A DNA stretch of 64,000 nt from Mesostigma viride (taxonomy: Eukaryota; Streptophyta; Mesostigmatophyceae; Mesostigmatales; Mesostigmataceae), in assembly GCA_009746045.1 (NCBI GenBank), contig RPFO01000017.1, positions 2,063,521 to 2,127,520 of the forward strand, read 5' to 3'. The notes under the pieces are model-generated. The model made no database searches. It was not told the DNA's origin and worked only from the letters and a program-made list of their open reading frames with translations. The position numbers and the translations under genes were made by a program. Shown here one piece after another: positions 33,401 through 53,356 of the stretch (position 1 is the first letter of the stretch; each line of letters begins with the position of its first letter).

Positions 33401-36235
33401 TCATTGGGTTCACTGGTCCATGCAACACCTGCCAGTTTCCAGCTAATCACTCAACCTTGGATGCAAAGTTCTTTAGTAACGGTATGGCCAACTCCCACCA
33501 ACTGTGTTGCTAACTGTTCAGACCTTGCACAGATAATATAACACAACTTTTGTGACACATAGACAAAGATATATGAACATGAACAGTGGCTAGACATGGT
33601 TGTATATATGTGCATACGGCCATACTAAGGCAATTTTCAAGAAGGGGCTTGTTAGACATAAGAACTGCCAGCTGTCACGTTGGCTAGCATGATCAGTTCA
33701 AACCCACAGCATGCACGGTAGTCGCAAACTCAGCTTGGCAATGTAATAATCTAATCATGCCAGGCATCTCGGCCGTCGGCATGGTTGCGATGTGTTTTTG
33801 TGCGCCTTGATTCGGTAGCAGCACATCCCTTGGCAACCGGCCCGCCTGACCAAGGTTGCCACACATGGTCCTCTGCATCACCATGGATGTCCCCATGTCC
33901 CTGTCTCTGTTATAGGGGCCCACGTTGCTGGCAACGCAGCTTCCAAGTTGGACTAGATCTCCTCACTCAGCCAGCGCTGTGGTGCATAGCCAGACAGCTC
34001 ATACACTGCTCAGTTGCTACCTCGAGGTTGCCGGCTTGAAATGTGCCACCAAAGGACTGCACTTGGCCGCCATCATACCTAGCATGAAGAAGCCACTGCA
34101 CATCCCCGGTGAGCCGCTTGGCCACCATACCGCAGTTGTCTTCAACAGATAGTGCAAGCCCAATGGCCTCTACATAGGCACATGCATCGTGCTCATGCTC
34201 TTGCTCTGGCCCTTGTCAACATGAGATGCATGCCCATGCATGCTTCACCATGTTTCTCCAAGCCATCCGTGACTACTTGCTTCAGATATGTCATTCAACT
34301 CCTGCACGTCCTCAGCCAGACTGTCAAACTAGCTGGTGCCCCATCCCTCACTTTGGTGAGGACTGCGATTCTGGCTAGCAGCTTAGCGATCGTGCGTGGT
34401 TGTGCCTGAGTTTCTGGGTGAGTGGCAGTGGCATTGGAGCAAGAGGTGTTGAGCATGTGCGTGTGTCTATCCGCTTGACAAACAACCCCGCCCAGCCCTG
34501 ACATTGAGGAGTTTGGCCATGTGCCAGGTTGCCAGAATTCCGCAAACATGCATCATAGGGAAATAAAGGATTGCTGGTTGTGCACACGACATGAGAAAAC
34601 AAAACACACATACCTGTCAGGAGGGCAGGCTTGGGTTGCTTCATTGGCGCTGGTTGCAGCGTGCGTAATAATAGCCCGCCATTGGCTCATTTACCCGTGC
34701 CCTTGGCCAGCACGCACAGCCTGAACTGCATGAACTGCATGGATGCGGCCGTCCAGGATGCCCTCTGCTCATCATTCAGGGGTATGAAGGCAGCTTGGGT
34801 GCTGGTGTGTAAGGCAGCTTGTGCATCGGTGTTTGCCGCCCGGTCCTGTGGCAGCACAGGTAGCTGGCCTAGCCCGGCCACTGTCCTCTCTCCGCTCTCA
34901 CGCAATATGCCACCCTCTCCACAAACCATGACAGTTCTCATGTGCATGCATGTCTTAAGATGCTTGTTTAAGGCAGATGCTTTCAGCTTAGAGACGGTGG
35001 GCACGTATACAGTGGGTTTTATGGACTCACAAGCATGTGAAGCCATCGAGCATCCAAGAAAGCCACCAATTGCTTCTAGGTTTTCCATCAATCTTCGTGG
35101 TCAACCATGTCATGCAACATTACTTGCCGTGAGCACAATGCCAATAAATTGCAGCATGAACAACTAGAGCAAAGCAACAGCTTTGTGATCCATAGCCCTG
35201 CCTGCAAATCATTGCCATCGGCGGCAATAGCGCTGCAAGGCTGCCAGCCAGCCCGTAATATCTTGCCGCAATCCGTCATGCACCCTCCCTAATATCCGTG
35301 TGAAGAATTCCTTGACATCCCTAGCCTCTAAGGTAACCTGTACGTCGCTGATGTGAAGAAAAGGCTCGCCATGAAACCGTAGCTCGCTATACGATTCATG
35401 ACGCACCTCCCGTAAGATAAGAAGATGACCAAAAGAGAAACTCCGGAGATGGGGAACTGGTAACATATTCATCCGTGACAAGGTCAGGGATTCAACAAGG
35501 AGTGAATTGGCCCGTAGATTTGAATAAGGGAACATACCGCTCGGAGGTATCCATGTCTGCCGTGCGCTTGATGTCTGTTTCGCACACCCCGCCGCAGAAA
35601 CTCGTTCCGGCATTCACCTGCTGACCGCAGTTTGTGCATGTCCAGAGGCTGATAAAAGCCCCAACATCGTGGGCGTCTTTAGAGTCCACAAAGCCTGCAT
35701 TAAACATGACGTTCGGGGCAAACGCAGATATATACGAAGTATGGGTCTGCCAAGCCTGACGCAGCCTTGAAATTGGTCGGAAATATGCGGTAGCTCAGGA
35801 AAAAAAAATTGCAGCGGTAATGAAGAAAGTCGTTCGGTCAAAGTCTTTAGAATTAAAAAATGCATCGTTTATGATGGAAACCCCGATCTTAGGGCGCACT
35901 TCATCGGGAAATTTTTTTGCTGCGGTCAGGTGGGGTCGAGAGAAAATCTGCGACCATTCAGGCACCCACCTATGAATGACGCAACATGCTGTTCGATTCC
36001 GCAAATTTTATGGCGAAAAAAAAACAGTGGTGGATCGAATAACACCTAAGGAGGATAATCGTAAAATTTCAGCCTTGATAGTGCCTGTATAGACGCTCAG
36101 CATCGCCTGCCAGACCGCCATGCCTGTCGCCCGGAATTCGGTCACTTACGTGCACGCGCACACCAAAAATCGCATTTGGCGCCACTTTTCGGGTACCGCT
36201 TACGAGGGCAGATTTTGGCGCGGCTCGTACCGTTG
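33401..36235. other. Repeat-poor stretch without a confident gene
   Basis: Minus-strand open frames at 34687-35091, 34375-34644, 35209-35613 and 35492-35707 look weakly protein-like. They include a CTNCGQQV...CGG.C pattern suggestive of a zinc ribbon, and HLKTC. They are short and broken, with no acceptor/donor chain I could join. They may be a decayed transposase or gene. Confidence 0.25.
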
Positions 36236-37880
36236 TGTGCTCGGGGCGCGCGATGAGGGTGGTGTCATCCGCATAAATCAGGTCGGCCAGGCGCAGTGTT
36301 TTTTTTAAGGTTTTCGTTACTAGTGGCGCTAGGCCACTTGTGGCGTTTCGAACTATGAAAACTTCAGTTTACTCGGCCAATGTGTGGCTTTAAGCCAATT
36401 AAAATTGGGCTTGGCACGGCCACGTGTGGCGGGCTGGCTTTTTGGTGCAGCAAATGACCCTACCGGCAGCGGGGTCAGCGCGGCGCGGCGCCGTACTGGC
36501 ATTCCAAGTTCAAAGTAGTTCAGAACAGTATGTTTAATTATCTTAAGTTCAAACTAGTAGAATTTATTAGAATCATTCACGCCTTAAGTTGGGTTCACGC
36601 CTGAAGTTGGGTTGACCAAAAACCTCGAACCCAACTTAAGGCGTGAATGCCTGTACACAAGGCGGGCGAGCGTCTCCGTCTCAGGCATCGGCGCCGGGCG
36701 TACTTGGTAAATTAACAACAACGATTACCACTACAGCCACTGCTTAACAAAACGATTACTGAAGTGCCGAAAGTCGAAACACATAGTCAATGCAATGCAG
36801 TACAGTACTGTATGGCTGGCGAGTGACTGGAACTGAGGCGCCAGCCGCCAGGCCGCCAGCCAGCTGAAGCCAGAAAATGCACACAAGCTGCAGTCTGCAC
36901 AGTGCACTCTGGTCTCTGGCAGCGGGCCACTTGCCACTTGGCACTTGGCCGGGCTCTACGTACATGCACTATGCAGTCAGTAAGTCAGTCAGTCATAGTA
37001 ATACTCATAGTAGTTCTAGTACTAGGGAGGCTTGTGGCGGAACGCCGGCCGGAAGACCGGCTGACACCGCCAATTGTGGCGTAGCCTGTACTAGAGTGAA
37101 CTTCAGGCACGGCCACCCTGTGGCGAAACGAAACTACAAAGTAGAACAGCACGGCCAAATTGTGGCTTCTTGGGTGCCCTGTCCAAGTGGGTGGCACCGC
37201 CACATTTTGCCAAAAAAAGTGCCACACCGCCACATTTGGCGGTGTATCGCCACTAAAAAAAACACTGGCCAGGCGGTAGCCGGCCAGGTTTAACCCCGCC
37301 GGATGTCCAAGCCTGGCTCGAACCGCAGTAAAGCGCGCACGTGCCCGGCGCATGACGTGATCCACGACAATAATGAACAGGTATGGGGACAGTACACAAC
37401 CTTGCCACACCCCGTGGTGAAGGGGGAATGGTGGGATGGTGCCTTCCGCAGTCCGCACTACTGCCTGTGAGCCCTCATACAGTTGACGAATGGCAGCAAT
37501 AAACGCTGCATGGTGGCACCCGATCCAGAGCTAGGATGGCCCAAAGAGCCTCCCAGAGGACCGTGTCAAAAGCCTTGATATAGTCAACAAAAATGAAGAG
37601 CAGCGGCAAACTGTCAGGGCAAAGGCGACGCACCTCCTCCATCAACCGGCGCGCGACAAACACAGCCATGACAGTGTTACGACCACGACGGAAAACCATC
37701 TGAGACTCACCCAGGTGTGGGTCCAGCGCGGCGCGAAGCCTGTGCGCAGCATCATGCGCATGAAGACCTTCAGCGCGGCGCTCTGGAGGCAGACACCACG
37801 GTAGTTACCGGGGTCAGCAGCAGAGCCCTTCTTGTACAGCATGACGCGGATGGCCGTCTGCCACTTGAGCGCAGCAGGCG
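36236..37880 (-). mobile_element. Family-A LINE internal fragment, copy A4, interrupted by hAT element
   Basis: RT coding fragments at 36236-36293 and 37268-37880 are contiguous in the intact copy (40215-40880) and are separated here by the 974-bp hAT element. Boxes seen in broken frames are GVWQGCVLSPYLF, FVDYIKAFDTVLW, and KKGSAADPGNYRGV. Both element ends are missing. Confidence 0.88.
36294..37267 (-). mobile_element. hAT-like non-autonomous element, copy 2 (974 bp)
   Basis: Inverted copy of 27500-28473, with CAGTG...CACTG ends. It is flanked by a perfect 8-bp target-site duplication GCCAGGCG (36286-36293 and 37268-37275) within a LINE fragment. The 8-bp duplication plus the terminal sequence is the hAT superfamily signature. 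No transposase, so mobilised in trans. Confidence 0.92.
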
Positions 37881-37944
37881 GATTTTGGGTAAACCGCACG
37901 TTAATCTGTAACCCACCCATCCAAATAATTTGCGCATATTTGCA

Positions 37945-38097
37945 CATATAAGGGTACACATTTCCATCTCCATTCATATTCATCATCTTGAACGGCTAGC
38001 TCGAAAACGTGGAAAAGATAATGGCAGGCTCGAGCTACCATGGTCCGGATTCTACAGATTTCTGGCCTAGCTGTGCTGGTTGTCTCCTTGATAAGGG
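37945..38097 (+). repeat. Dispersed repeat T (ends GGTTGTCTCCTTGATA)
   Basis: Shares with 44985-45127 the blocks ACACATTTCCA, GCAGGCTCGAGCTACCAT, GTCCGGATTC and TTTCTGGCCT, and ends GCTGGTTGTCTCCTTGATA. 58833-58939 has its last half. No ORF; SINE/MITE-like. 38100-38394 has no recognised feature. Confidence 0.75.
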
Positions 38098-38394
38098 TGG
38101 CGCCTGCGAAATGTGCTCCGCCACTGTGGTCGGGCAAGTTAGAACACGCGTTACTGGTAAATACTGGATAATTATAATCAATTTAAGTACTTGCGAGTTA
38201 TGCATGCGCAGAGGTACGCCCCGGGCTGGTCGATCGAGTACTATGATCATGATATCTCATTCTATAATAACACATCACATATATAGAATAGTTATATAAT
38301 TTCCATTTGTTTTTATAATAAATAATGAAAAAAGAATACAATGAACATAATTCTTTATAATGTATAGCAATCATGTATGGAAGTTAGATCGAAA

Positions 38395-38727
38395 ATTAAT
38401 TAATTAATTAATTAGACTCGTGCTCCCGTTGGGGAGTCACGGAGCATTAACCCCGATGGATGGATGGATGGGTGCAAACAGTCCTACCGGTCTAATGTAT
38501 CTACATAAGCTACCTACTACATCTATCTAACAGCATTCTAACTACAACATCTATCTAGACAGCCTCACGCTGCCCTAGGGGAGCTGTCTGGCGTGCCTCC
38601 CACGGGATTGCACACGCCGGCGCTTCCCCACTGGGGGGGGCGCGTTGTCCTCTATGATCTGGGCCCACTTGGCCTTGTCCATGGATCATCTTCTTCCAAA
38701 TCACGGAGAGGCCTAGGCCCCCCATTA
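38395..38727 (-). mobile_element. Another LINE 3' end with hairpin and TTAA tail
   Basis: Minus orientation: a short Pro-rich coding remnant at about 38570-38700, 3' UTR, the hairpin CTCCCCAACGGGAG and a (TTAA)n tail (38395-38413). It is the same type of 3' end as 4122-4167 and 41524-41560. Confidence 0.65.
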
Positions 38728-38850
38728 ATTAATTAATTAATAGACACGTGACTGCGTCACGTGAGCATAAGTCCTCAGTGGGAGGGGAACATGGGATGGA
38801 ATGGATGGTATAAGCTATCTAGGCCCCCCATGTCCTCTACTAGCTGTTCT
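38728..38850 (-). mobile_element. Family-D 3' end fragment
   Basis: Nearly identical to 30118-30215: (TTAA)n, then CACGTGACTGCGTCACGTG (19-nt hairpin), then GGGAGGGGAACATGGGATGG. Truncated about 120 bp in. Confidence 0.8.
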
Positions 38851-38978
38851 TTGAAGGTGCGGGCCTTGCGGCGTCTAACATCGAAAATAATTAAGACAAT
38901 CTGCATCATATGCCCCAACCCTGGCTGCACTTGGCTCCAGAGGATACTTAAACTGCATGTCGGTACGTATGTAACATA

Positions 38979-39003
38979 TCAAGGAGACAACCATATCAAG
39001 GAG
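38979..39003 (+). repeat. Nested micro-insertions of the T-end motif
   Basis: TAACATA, then TCAAGGAGACAACC, ATA, TCAAGGAG, then TAACATA again (972-978 and 39004-39010). Two motif copies are bracketed by a 7-bp direct repeat. Confidence 0.6.
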
Positions 39004-39043
39004 TAACATATAGTAACGTAATGCTCAATCACAAGGGCCATAT

Positions 39044-39234
<191 letters not shown>

Positions 39235-39245
39235 CGCAAAGGCAT

Positions 39246-41210
39246 TAAAAATTAAAATTAAATTATAACATGTCTCCGTTGGGAGATCATGTAGCACATA
39301 TTCCAGGTTGGATGGGTGGTGTGGAGGAAGCCGCGTAATCGAACTAACCTAACTCTAAGCTATATCTAGTCTAGAAAAGCCTATCTACGCTACTCATCAA
39401 AACGGCTCCTCCGTTTGGGGGGAGGCGGCTTGCCCACAGGGGCTGGCGTGTGCGCCTTGACAATCTTCTTCCACCGCGTCTTGTCTTGCATGGCAGTCCA
39501 AAGACGGGAGAGAGAGTGGATGCGGTACTCAAACTGGGCTGGGACCACTAGGTCGTCCAGCAACATCTGGGTATAGGTCATGGCATGTTTCCCTACCTTT
39601 TTAGGAATGTTCTTGGGGCCAGGCCAGGTCAAAATGTGCCGCCCCGGTTGGCCGAGCCGCTGGGGACCGGCCAGACCAAGGGCGGTGTCGACCTGGCTGG
39701 TGCGAGCAAGATGTCCTACAAATGCTATCCTACGCTGTCTAATCTCGTCCGAAATACGCGGCATACCGTGATACAAAGACTCTAAGGACCTACGCTGAGA
39801 AAACCCGACATTCAGGACCTGTCGGAGCATCCGGGTGACCGTGCCGTCTAGCTTGGCTGCCAGTGTTGCCGTGAGTGTCCATGCCTCGGCGCCATACGTG
39901 AGCACCGTGAGGACGAGGACCTTGAAGAGCATGCGCTTGCGGTGCTCGTCCAGGCCCTTGGAGCGCCAGTAGGTGTTGAGCGAACGGAGCTTGGCCCAGG
40001 AAAGGCCGATGCGGGTGTCCACATCGTCGGCAGTGTCCGGAAGCCAACTCCCCAACAGCTTGAAGCGGTCGCGGAGTGGGACCTCCGTCCCGTCTAGCAG
40101 GCGCGGCAGCGGTGGGCGACTGGAGGCCCCGATCACCATCGCCTCAGTTTTGACACTAATCTCCAACCCCACCGCCCTCGCCTCCAGGCCCAGACAGTCC
40201 AGCCAGGTCTGAATGTGCTCGGGGCGCGCGATGAGGGTGGTGTCGTCCGCATAAATCAGGTCAGCCAGGCGGTAACCCGTGCTAACCCCGCCGTGCCCAC
40301 GCTCGTTAAGGATGTCCAAGCCTGGCTCGAACCCCTTAAGAGCAGTAAAGCGCGCACGTGCCTGGCGCATGACGTGGTCCACGACAATAATGAACAGGTA
40401 TGGAGACAGGACACAACCTTGCCACACCCCGTGGTGAAGGGGGAATGGTGGGGTGGTGCCTTCCGCAGTCCGCACTACTGCCTGTGAGCCCTCATACAGT
40501 CGGCGAATGGCAGTGCTCAATAAACGCTGGTGGCACGCGGTCCAGAGCTAGGATGGCCCAAAGAGCCTCCCAGAGGACCGTGTCAAAGGCCTTGATATAG
40601 TCAACAAAAATGAGGACCAGCGGCAAACTGTCAGGGGGAAGGCGACGCACCTCCTCCATCAACCGGCGCGCGACAAACACAGCCATGACAGTGTTACGAC
40701 CACTACGGAAACCCATCTGAGACTCACCCAGGTGTGGGTCCAGCGCGGCGCGGAGCCTGTGCAGCATCATGCGCATGAAGACCTTCAGCGCGGCGCTCTG
40801 GAGGCAGACACCCCGGTAGTTACCGGGGTCAGCAGCAGAGCCCTTCTTGTACAGCATGACGCGGATGGCCGTCTGCCACTCAGCAGGCGGAGGCTCGTCA
40901 GAGAGCAGGACACGGTTGCAGAACGCCAGCAGAAGATCCCTAACCGCCAGATCAGGGGTCTTCAGCAGCTCAGCAGAAAGGTGGTCGGCACCGACCGCCG
41001 CATCGTACCGCAGGCGGGCAAGGGCGCCGTCCAATTCCTCCAAAGTGAAGGGGTGGACGACGTCGTTGGTGGCAAGGCAGCCCTCCTTCAAGGCGGGGAC
41101 TTGGTAGTCCGCGGCCGAGGAGGGGGGCGCTGGTGGCGGCGGGGGTCCGGCGACCCCGAGGCGGGCGGCCGTCTCGGGGTGAAGCGGCGGGGGGGGGGCG
41201 CGAGCCCCAC
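39246..41210 (-). mobile_element. Family-A non-LTR retrotransposon, best copy (A5), 5'-truncated
   Basis: 1965 bp flanked by an 11-bp target-site duplication CGCAAAGGCAT (39235-39245 and 41211-41221), inserted into a family-C element. RT coding occupies 41210-40492 and, after a frameshift near 40520, 40520-39390. Then come the 3' UTR with hairpin CTCCGTTGGGAG (about 39275-39286) and an AT-rich tail. The 5' end is lost (no endonuclease). Target-primed insertion is clear from the structure. Confidence 0.93.
39390..41210 (-). pseudogene. Reverse transcriptase of LINE copy A5, one frameshift
   Basis: First part (to 40492): DAAVGADHLSAELL, MLYKKGSAADPGNYRGVCLQ, GFRSGRNTVMAVFVARRL and FVDYIKAFDTVLW (first catalytic Asp). 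Second part (from 40520): GVWQGCVLSPYLFIIVVDH, YADDTTLIA (catalytic DD), then FKLLGSWLPD, TYWRSKGLDEHRKRMLFK, the thumb-like segment and a basic Pro-rich tail ending FDE. The two frames overlap near 40492-40520, so about one base was lost or gained. The N-terminal endonuclease and any ORF1 are missing. It copies element RNA into DNA at a nicked target; this copy is inactive. Confidence 0.9.
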
Positions 41211-41221
41211 CGCAAAGGCAT

Positions 41222-41340
41222 GCCACGGAGTACTATGCTAATCTCATTAGAAAAATAATTACACAAAAGTTTAAACAAATACCGTCTCCTTGAAATATCG
41301 TCTGCATCATCCCCCAACCGTTAAGCACTAGATGGGGAGG
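41222..41340 (-). mobile_element. Family-C element, part upstream of the A5 insertion
   Basis: Reverse complement of 5470-5560 with the same order of blocks (GATGCAGACGATATT, GTAATTATT, AGATTAGCATAGTACTC). Together with 39045-39245 it restores one family-C element split by A5. It also contains an 11-bp micro-insertion (41282-41292). Confidence 0.78.
41282..41292 (-). repeat. Micro-insertion CAAGGAGACGG with AAATA direct repeat
   Basis: AAATA (41277-41281), CCGTCTCCTTG, AAATA (41293-41297). The sister copy at 5490-5515 reads straight through without it. Confidence 0.7.
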
Positions 41341-41499
41341 GCCATATTGCTCCGGCCTACAGGCCGCCGGGGATGCGCCGGATCGTTTCGACGGGGCCAA
41401 TTGTGCACGTACCTCTGGCATGCCTGATCGAGGCATATGAGGGAAGGGCCGGGGGCCGGGGACCTCGATCTGCCCCCTGCCCGCTCAGGGATCGATTAA

Positions 41500-41570
41500 A
41501 AGCACACGTGTACTCTGGCGGGTGCTCCGTGACTTCCCAACAGGAGCACGGGTTTAATTATTCGATGTTG
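41500..41570 (+). mobile_element. LINE 3' hairpin fragment
   Basis: GTGCTCCGTGACTTCCCAAC then AGGAGCACGGGTTTAATTA, closely like 4122-4150 with a short tail. 41571-42700 holds no gene I can support. Confidence 0.55.
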
Positions 41571-42704
41571 GTACGTGGCTGTTCAGGACATCTGCATTTT
41601 TTTCAGTGTTGCGTAAAAGGTTAATTATTGTGTGTATAAGACGTACGTAACGTACTGCACCTTATATTAACTTAATTGCACCCGCATATGCCGGGGCCCG
41701 GCCCAAGGTTGATCATGAATTTGCCTGTGCATGGCACGACAAACCTGAAAAATTACAACAGAATAGTGATCGACAACGTACTCGTTGTCGACTTGTCGTT
41801 CTGCACTTTAGGTGGATGTGCACAATTCCACGAGCTAATTGGCCTCGATCCGGCAGCATGAAGACGGCTTACATATGAAGAAGCCAACATCATAAATAAA
41901 ACTATATGTAATGTTCGAAGGAGCGGGTCACTTTCTGAGGACGCTTGAGCATGCACAATACGTACCGCTGCGCACATGCGAAACTTGACATTGGAACCAT
42001 TTTCATTCAGTCCAAGCATTCTCCAGCGCTAGGTATCAACAATAGGCTCGACCAAGGCCTGGCTTGGCCGGTCAGATGAAGGGCATGTGCCAATTCACGA
42101 GCTTAGCTCTTCAGCTATGCAAAATACCACAACTGCTCGCAGAAGCAACCGGCGCACCTGGTCTGCCAATGAGACAAGCAGATCTGTATCCATATGTACC
42201 AAATAGTCGTATATTCATATCTAGGCCGTTGGACAGCAATAAAAGGTCCAAGAATGGTGGATGGGATGATGTCCACAATAGGCACCTGTCACTGGCCTTT
42301 TTCACTGCCTCGCGACCACCTTTACATGCAGGAATAGGTGTACCTGCCGACCAAACTCTTTTCGGATCTCCAGGCACGCGCCCTCCCCGATCTCCCTGCA
42401 GGGCATCGTCAGGTGTCGCCAAAGAGTTTACAGTGGGAAGCAGGCCACGCAGAGCTCGCGGGGACGGTCAGGCTAACAGGCATCTCACATGAAGCATGAA
42501 AAGAGACCATCAAACATATCATGCTGTATCGAGCAGGGTTGCATGGAGGCAGGCCACGTGTTTTGATGCTACACAGAGCGCGGGTGACCCTGAATAGGGT
42601 CATTTGCCATACAACGACGGGCAATGTGCCAGGCCCATTGCAGCACATCTGTTCCTATGGTAGCTACATACCCCAGGACGCCATGGCAGCTGCAAGAATA
42701 AAAC

Positions 42705-43304
42705 ATGGCTTGGACAAGGCCTAGCAGCAACAGATGGTCGGTGAAAAAAAATCCGGCTTTATCAACAACACGCGCGGCACACACCCGATGCAAACTCAAC
42801 GCAGGCTTAAACTATGCACACTATATGCACCGTACTCCAGCCACTCATTTTCCAACGTCCTCCGTCCATGCCGGTAAGCCTAGACGAGCACGCAGCTTCC
42901 GCGGTCTTCGCACATTTGCTCCCAGACAACTACTCGGTCCTTACACCATGTTAGTCAGTGCCATGCGTACAGACATTCTTGCCCCCATGCAACTCAGTGG
43001 TGAGCTGCGGATGTCGGCTGCCCGCCTTCCCCGCGCGCGGGATAAGGATGGCCCGGCTCCCCTGCTCCTCACCTTTAAGTACATGGCGGATAAGCTGTCG
43101 TTTCTTAAAAGCCGCAAGAAGCTCTCGAGGACTTCCTACACACTGGACGACGACTTGACCCTGGCCCAGCAACAACGGCGAAGGGAGCTATGGCCGACCT
43201 ACCTCCAGCTCCGGCAGAGCGCAGGGGGGAAACCGGTATACTGGAGGGGGGACCTCATCCACGTCGACCACAAGCCCTGGCAGGCACCCCCTGCCACCCC
43301 ATGA
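42705..43304 (+). CDS. ORF1-like RNA-binding protein of family B (C-terminal domain)
   Basis: An open frame of 199 residues; the recognisable part is the last about 100. PLLLTFKYMADKLSFLK, then TLDDDLTLAQQQRRRELWPT and KPVYWRGDLIHVD match the pattern of L1-type ORF1p C-terminal domains (strand, helix, then AKRRELxP...RGDxxxVDG). A second copy of the end occurs at 58141-58291. It is followed at once by a 3' UTR, with no RT ORF. The first half of the frame may not be coding. Role: binds element RNA; inferred. Confidence 0.6.
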   Translation: MAWTRPSSNRWSVKKNPALSTTRAAHTRCKLNAGLNYAHYMHRTPATHFPTSSVHAGKPRRARSFRGLRTFAPRQLLGPYTMLVSAMRTDILAPMQLSGELRMSAARLPRARDKDGPAPLLLTFKYMADKLSFLKSRKKLSRTSYTLDDDLTLAQQQRRRELWPTYLQLRQSAGGKPVYWRGDLIHVDHKPWQAPPATP

Positions 43305-43770
43305 GCAACCCCAGTCTAGGGAATATAGCAGTAGTGTAGATTAGTAAGGCTTAGCCTACCACGTGGCCCACGCGCATGTGCGCCCATAATGGCCCCCATG
43401 GCTGATGCCTTCAGAATTTAGCCACGCTCTGTCTATAATGGGACTCCCCATGGCTGATGCATTAAGAATTTAGCCAAGCTCTGCCTATGCAGAGAGCCAC
43501 TCTCTGTCGAGAAGCCATGCCCTAGCCTTTGTATAGCCATGATGATCTGCCACCCCATGCCGGGCCCCCAGCGCTCTGATAGATCATGGTGGTGCAGGTG
43601 CCCTTGGTGCACCTAGAGCAGGTGTAGTTTACATCCTACCCTTGCAGGAAGTAGCCCAGAATGTATTAAAAGCCATATGCCCCTTCTCAGGGATATGTGC
43701 TACATGTACTCCGAACGGAGTCATGTTCCTAATTAATTAATTAATTAATTAATCAATTAATTAATTAATG
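42990..43770 (+). mobile_element. Family-B retroposon with ORF1 only
   Basis: The ORF1-like end is followed by a 430-bp 3' UTR (blocks CTGATGCATTAAGAATTTAG, palindrome AGAGAGCCACTCTCTG near 43494, GGTGCACCTAGAGCA), then hairpin ACTCCGAACGGAGT (43690-43703) and (TTAA)n to 43769. The 5' boundary is not determined. Confidence 0.7.
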
Positions 43771-43885
43771 CGCACAGGGATACTTGTCTCATTTATTACT
43801 CACTGTCCCGCCTGATACTTGGTGCCACCCAGCTGCATATCGATAGCATATGCTGCCGTAATAACAGCTAACCCAGCCCTGGCCA

Positions 43886-44270
43886 GTCAGTCGTCTGTCC
43901 CCACATCCCAGCCCTCGCCTTCCTGCCGTCTGTCCCCACATCCCAGCCCTCGCCTTCCTGCCGTCTGTCCCCACATCCCAGCCCTCGCCTTCCTGCCGTC
44001 TGTCCCCACATCCCAGCCCTCGCCTTCCTGCCGTCTGTCCCCACATCCCAGCCCTCGCCTTCCTGCCGTCTGTCCCCACATCCCAGCCCTCGCCTTCCTG
44101 CCGTCTGTCCCCACATCCCAGCCCTCGCCTTCCTGCTGTCTGTCCCCACATCTCCGCCCTCGCCTTCCTGCCGTCTGTCCCCACATCCCAGCCCTCGCCT
44201 TCCTGCCGTCTGTCCCCACATCCCAGCCCTCACCTTCCTGCTGTCTGTCCCCACATCCCAGCCCTGGCCA
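43886..44270 (+). repeat. 35-bp minisatellite, about 11 units
   Basis: Units CTGCCGTCTGTCCCCACAT + CCCAGCCCTCGCCTTC with few variants. It lies just downstream (gene sense) of the last Era exon found, probably in its next intron. Confidence 0.97.
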
Positions 44271-44322
44271 GTCTGCCGCCCAGCCGCAGCACGCATGACT
44301 GCGACATCCACATGATATACTG

Positions 44323-44358
44323 CCTGCCCCCCCCCCCCCCCCCCGCCCCCCCCCCCCC
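44323..44358 (+). repeat. Poly-C tract
   Basis: Near-pure C with one G, abutting the donor of Era exon 8 (44362). The transcript strand is G-rich here, opposite to the other arrays. Confidence 0.95.
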
Positions 44359-44362
44359 TCAC

Positions 44363-52464
<8,102 letters not shown>

Positions 52465-53356
52465 ATACGCTCGCAGATATTTGTGTAGATATGTCTGTAT
52501 TACTTTACGAGTGCATGCATGGTTACACAAGTCTCGAACGGCATTAAGTAGCCATTTTGCCTCGCCATTGTTTTTCAGTTGTCCTATCGGCCAACGCCAG
52601 ATGCGCAATCATGGTAAAAATCAAACCGGGTATTTACATGCGCATTTCGAAAGTCATCCGACTTGCTGCTCTTATAAATGGCACAGAAGCAACACCCAGC
52701 ATGACAGTGAACTGCATTATTACACTGGCACGGCGGGCCTTACACTGCCGAATTCTGCGTCTCCGCTGTGCAGGCCACCGTAACTCTAGGCGTGCTCTAA
52801 TAACTTCTGCCGGGCGTACCGCTGGCGAGACCTGGAACGCCCGGTTCTGTATAACGTTGTTGTTGGTCTACCCCTGGTCTACCTGTAGCGCAAGGACACA
52901 ATATGTATGAACTGCTGAACTTTCCACGTGTCGCTTCTCTACGTCGATTGTCGTACGCCCTTGGCCAGACCTCGAGCGATCCAAGAAATCCAATCGAGAC
53001 CCGGTGGTCTATAATTGCAAGCTCCCTTCACGTGCGAGGACAACACGTTCAACTTCAGGAATGCCGCGACTTGAAGACCACTTGCACGAATAGAAAAGAT
53101 CTTGGGAAAATAAACTGTTTACAATTGGGATTATTGGCAAGGATTTGTTTTATTTTTCAGAACTGCCAACGAACCGGGGTATTCACAGGCATGAAGCTGC
53201 TTCTTGCTTCTGAAACGCACTAGGCACCATTGTCATTAAGGACAGGGAAGTTATGATTCAGATTTCCTGGAGACCGACGAGAAGTTAGTCCTCAGGGTTT
53301 TTCAAACAGCCAAAATCAACCAGTACATTTTGGTTATTTCGCTTTCTTTGTATATC
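52465..53356. promoter_or_regulatory. Divergent promoter region (Era / coiled-coil gene)
   Basis: 892 bp between opposite start codons. A strong acceptor-like TTTTATTTTTCAG ends at 53160 on +, suggesting a 5'-UTR intron of the rightward gene. No TATA box was assigned with confidence. Confidence 0.4.

Noticed and set aside
34687-35613. Zinc-ribbon or BED-finger transposase on the minus strand
   Set aside because: Only isolated Cys/His patterns in short broken frames; no transposase core could be read.
43819-44362. Repeat proteins over the 35-bp array
   Set aside because: The minisatellite keeps frames open on both strands; no start, splice or domain support.
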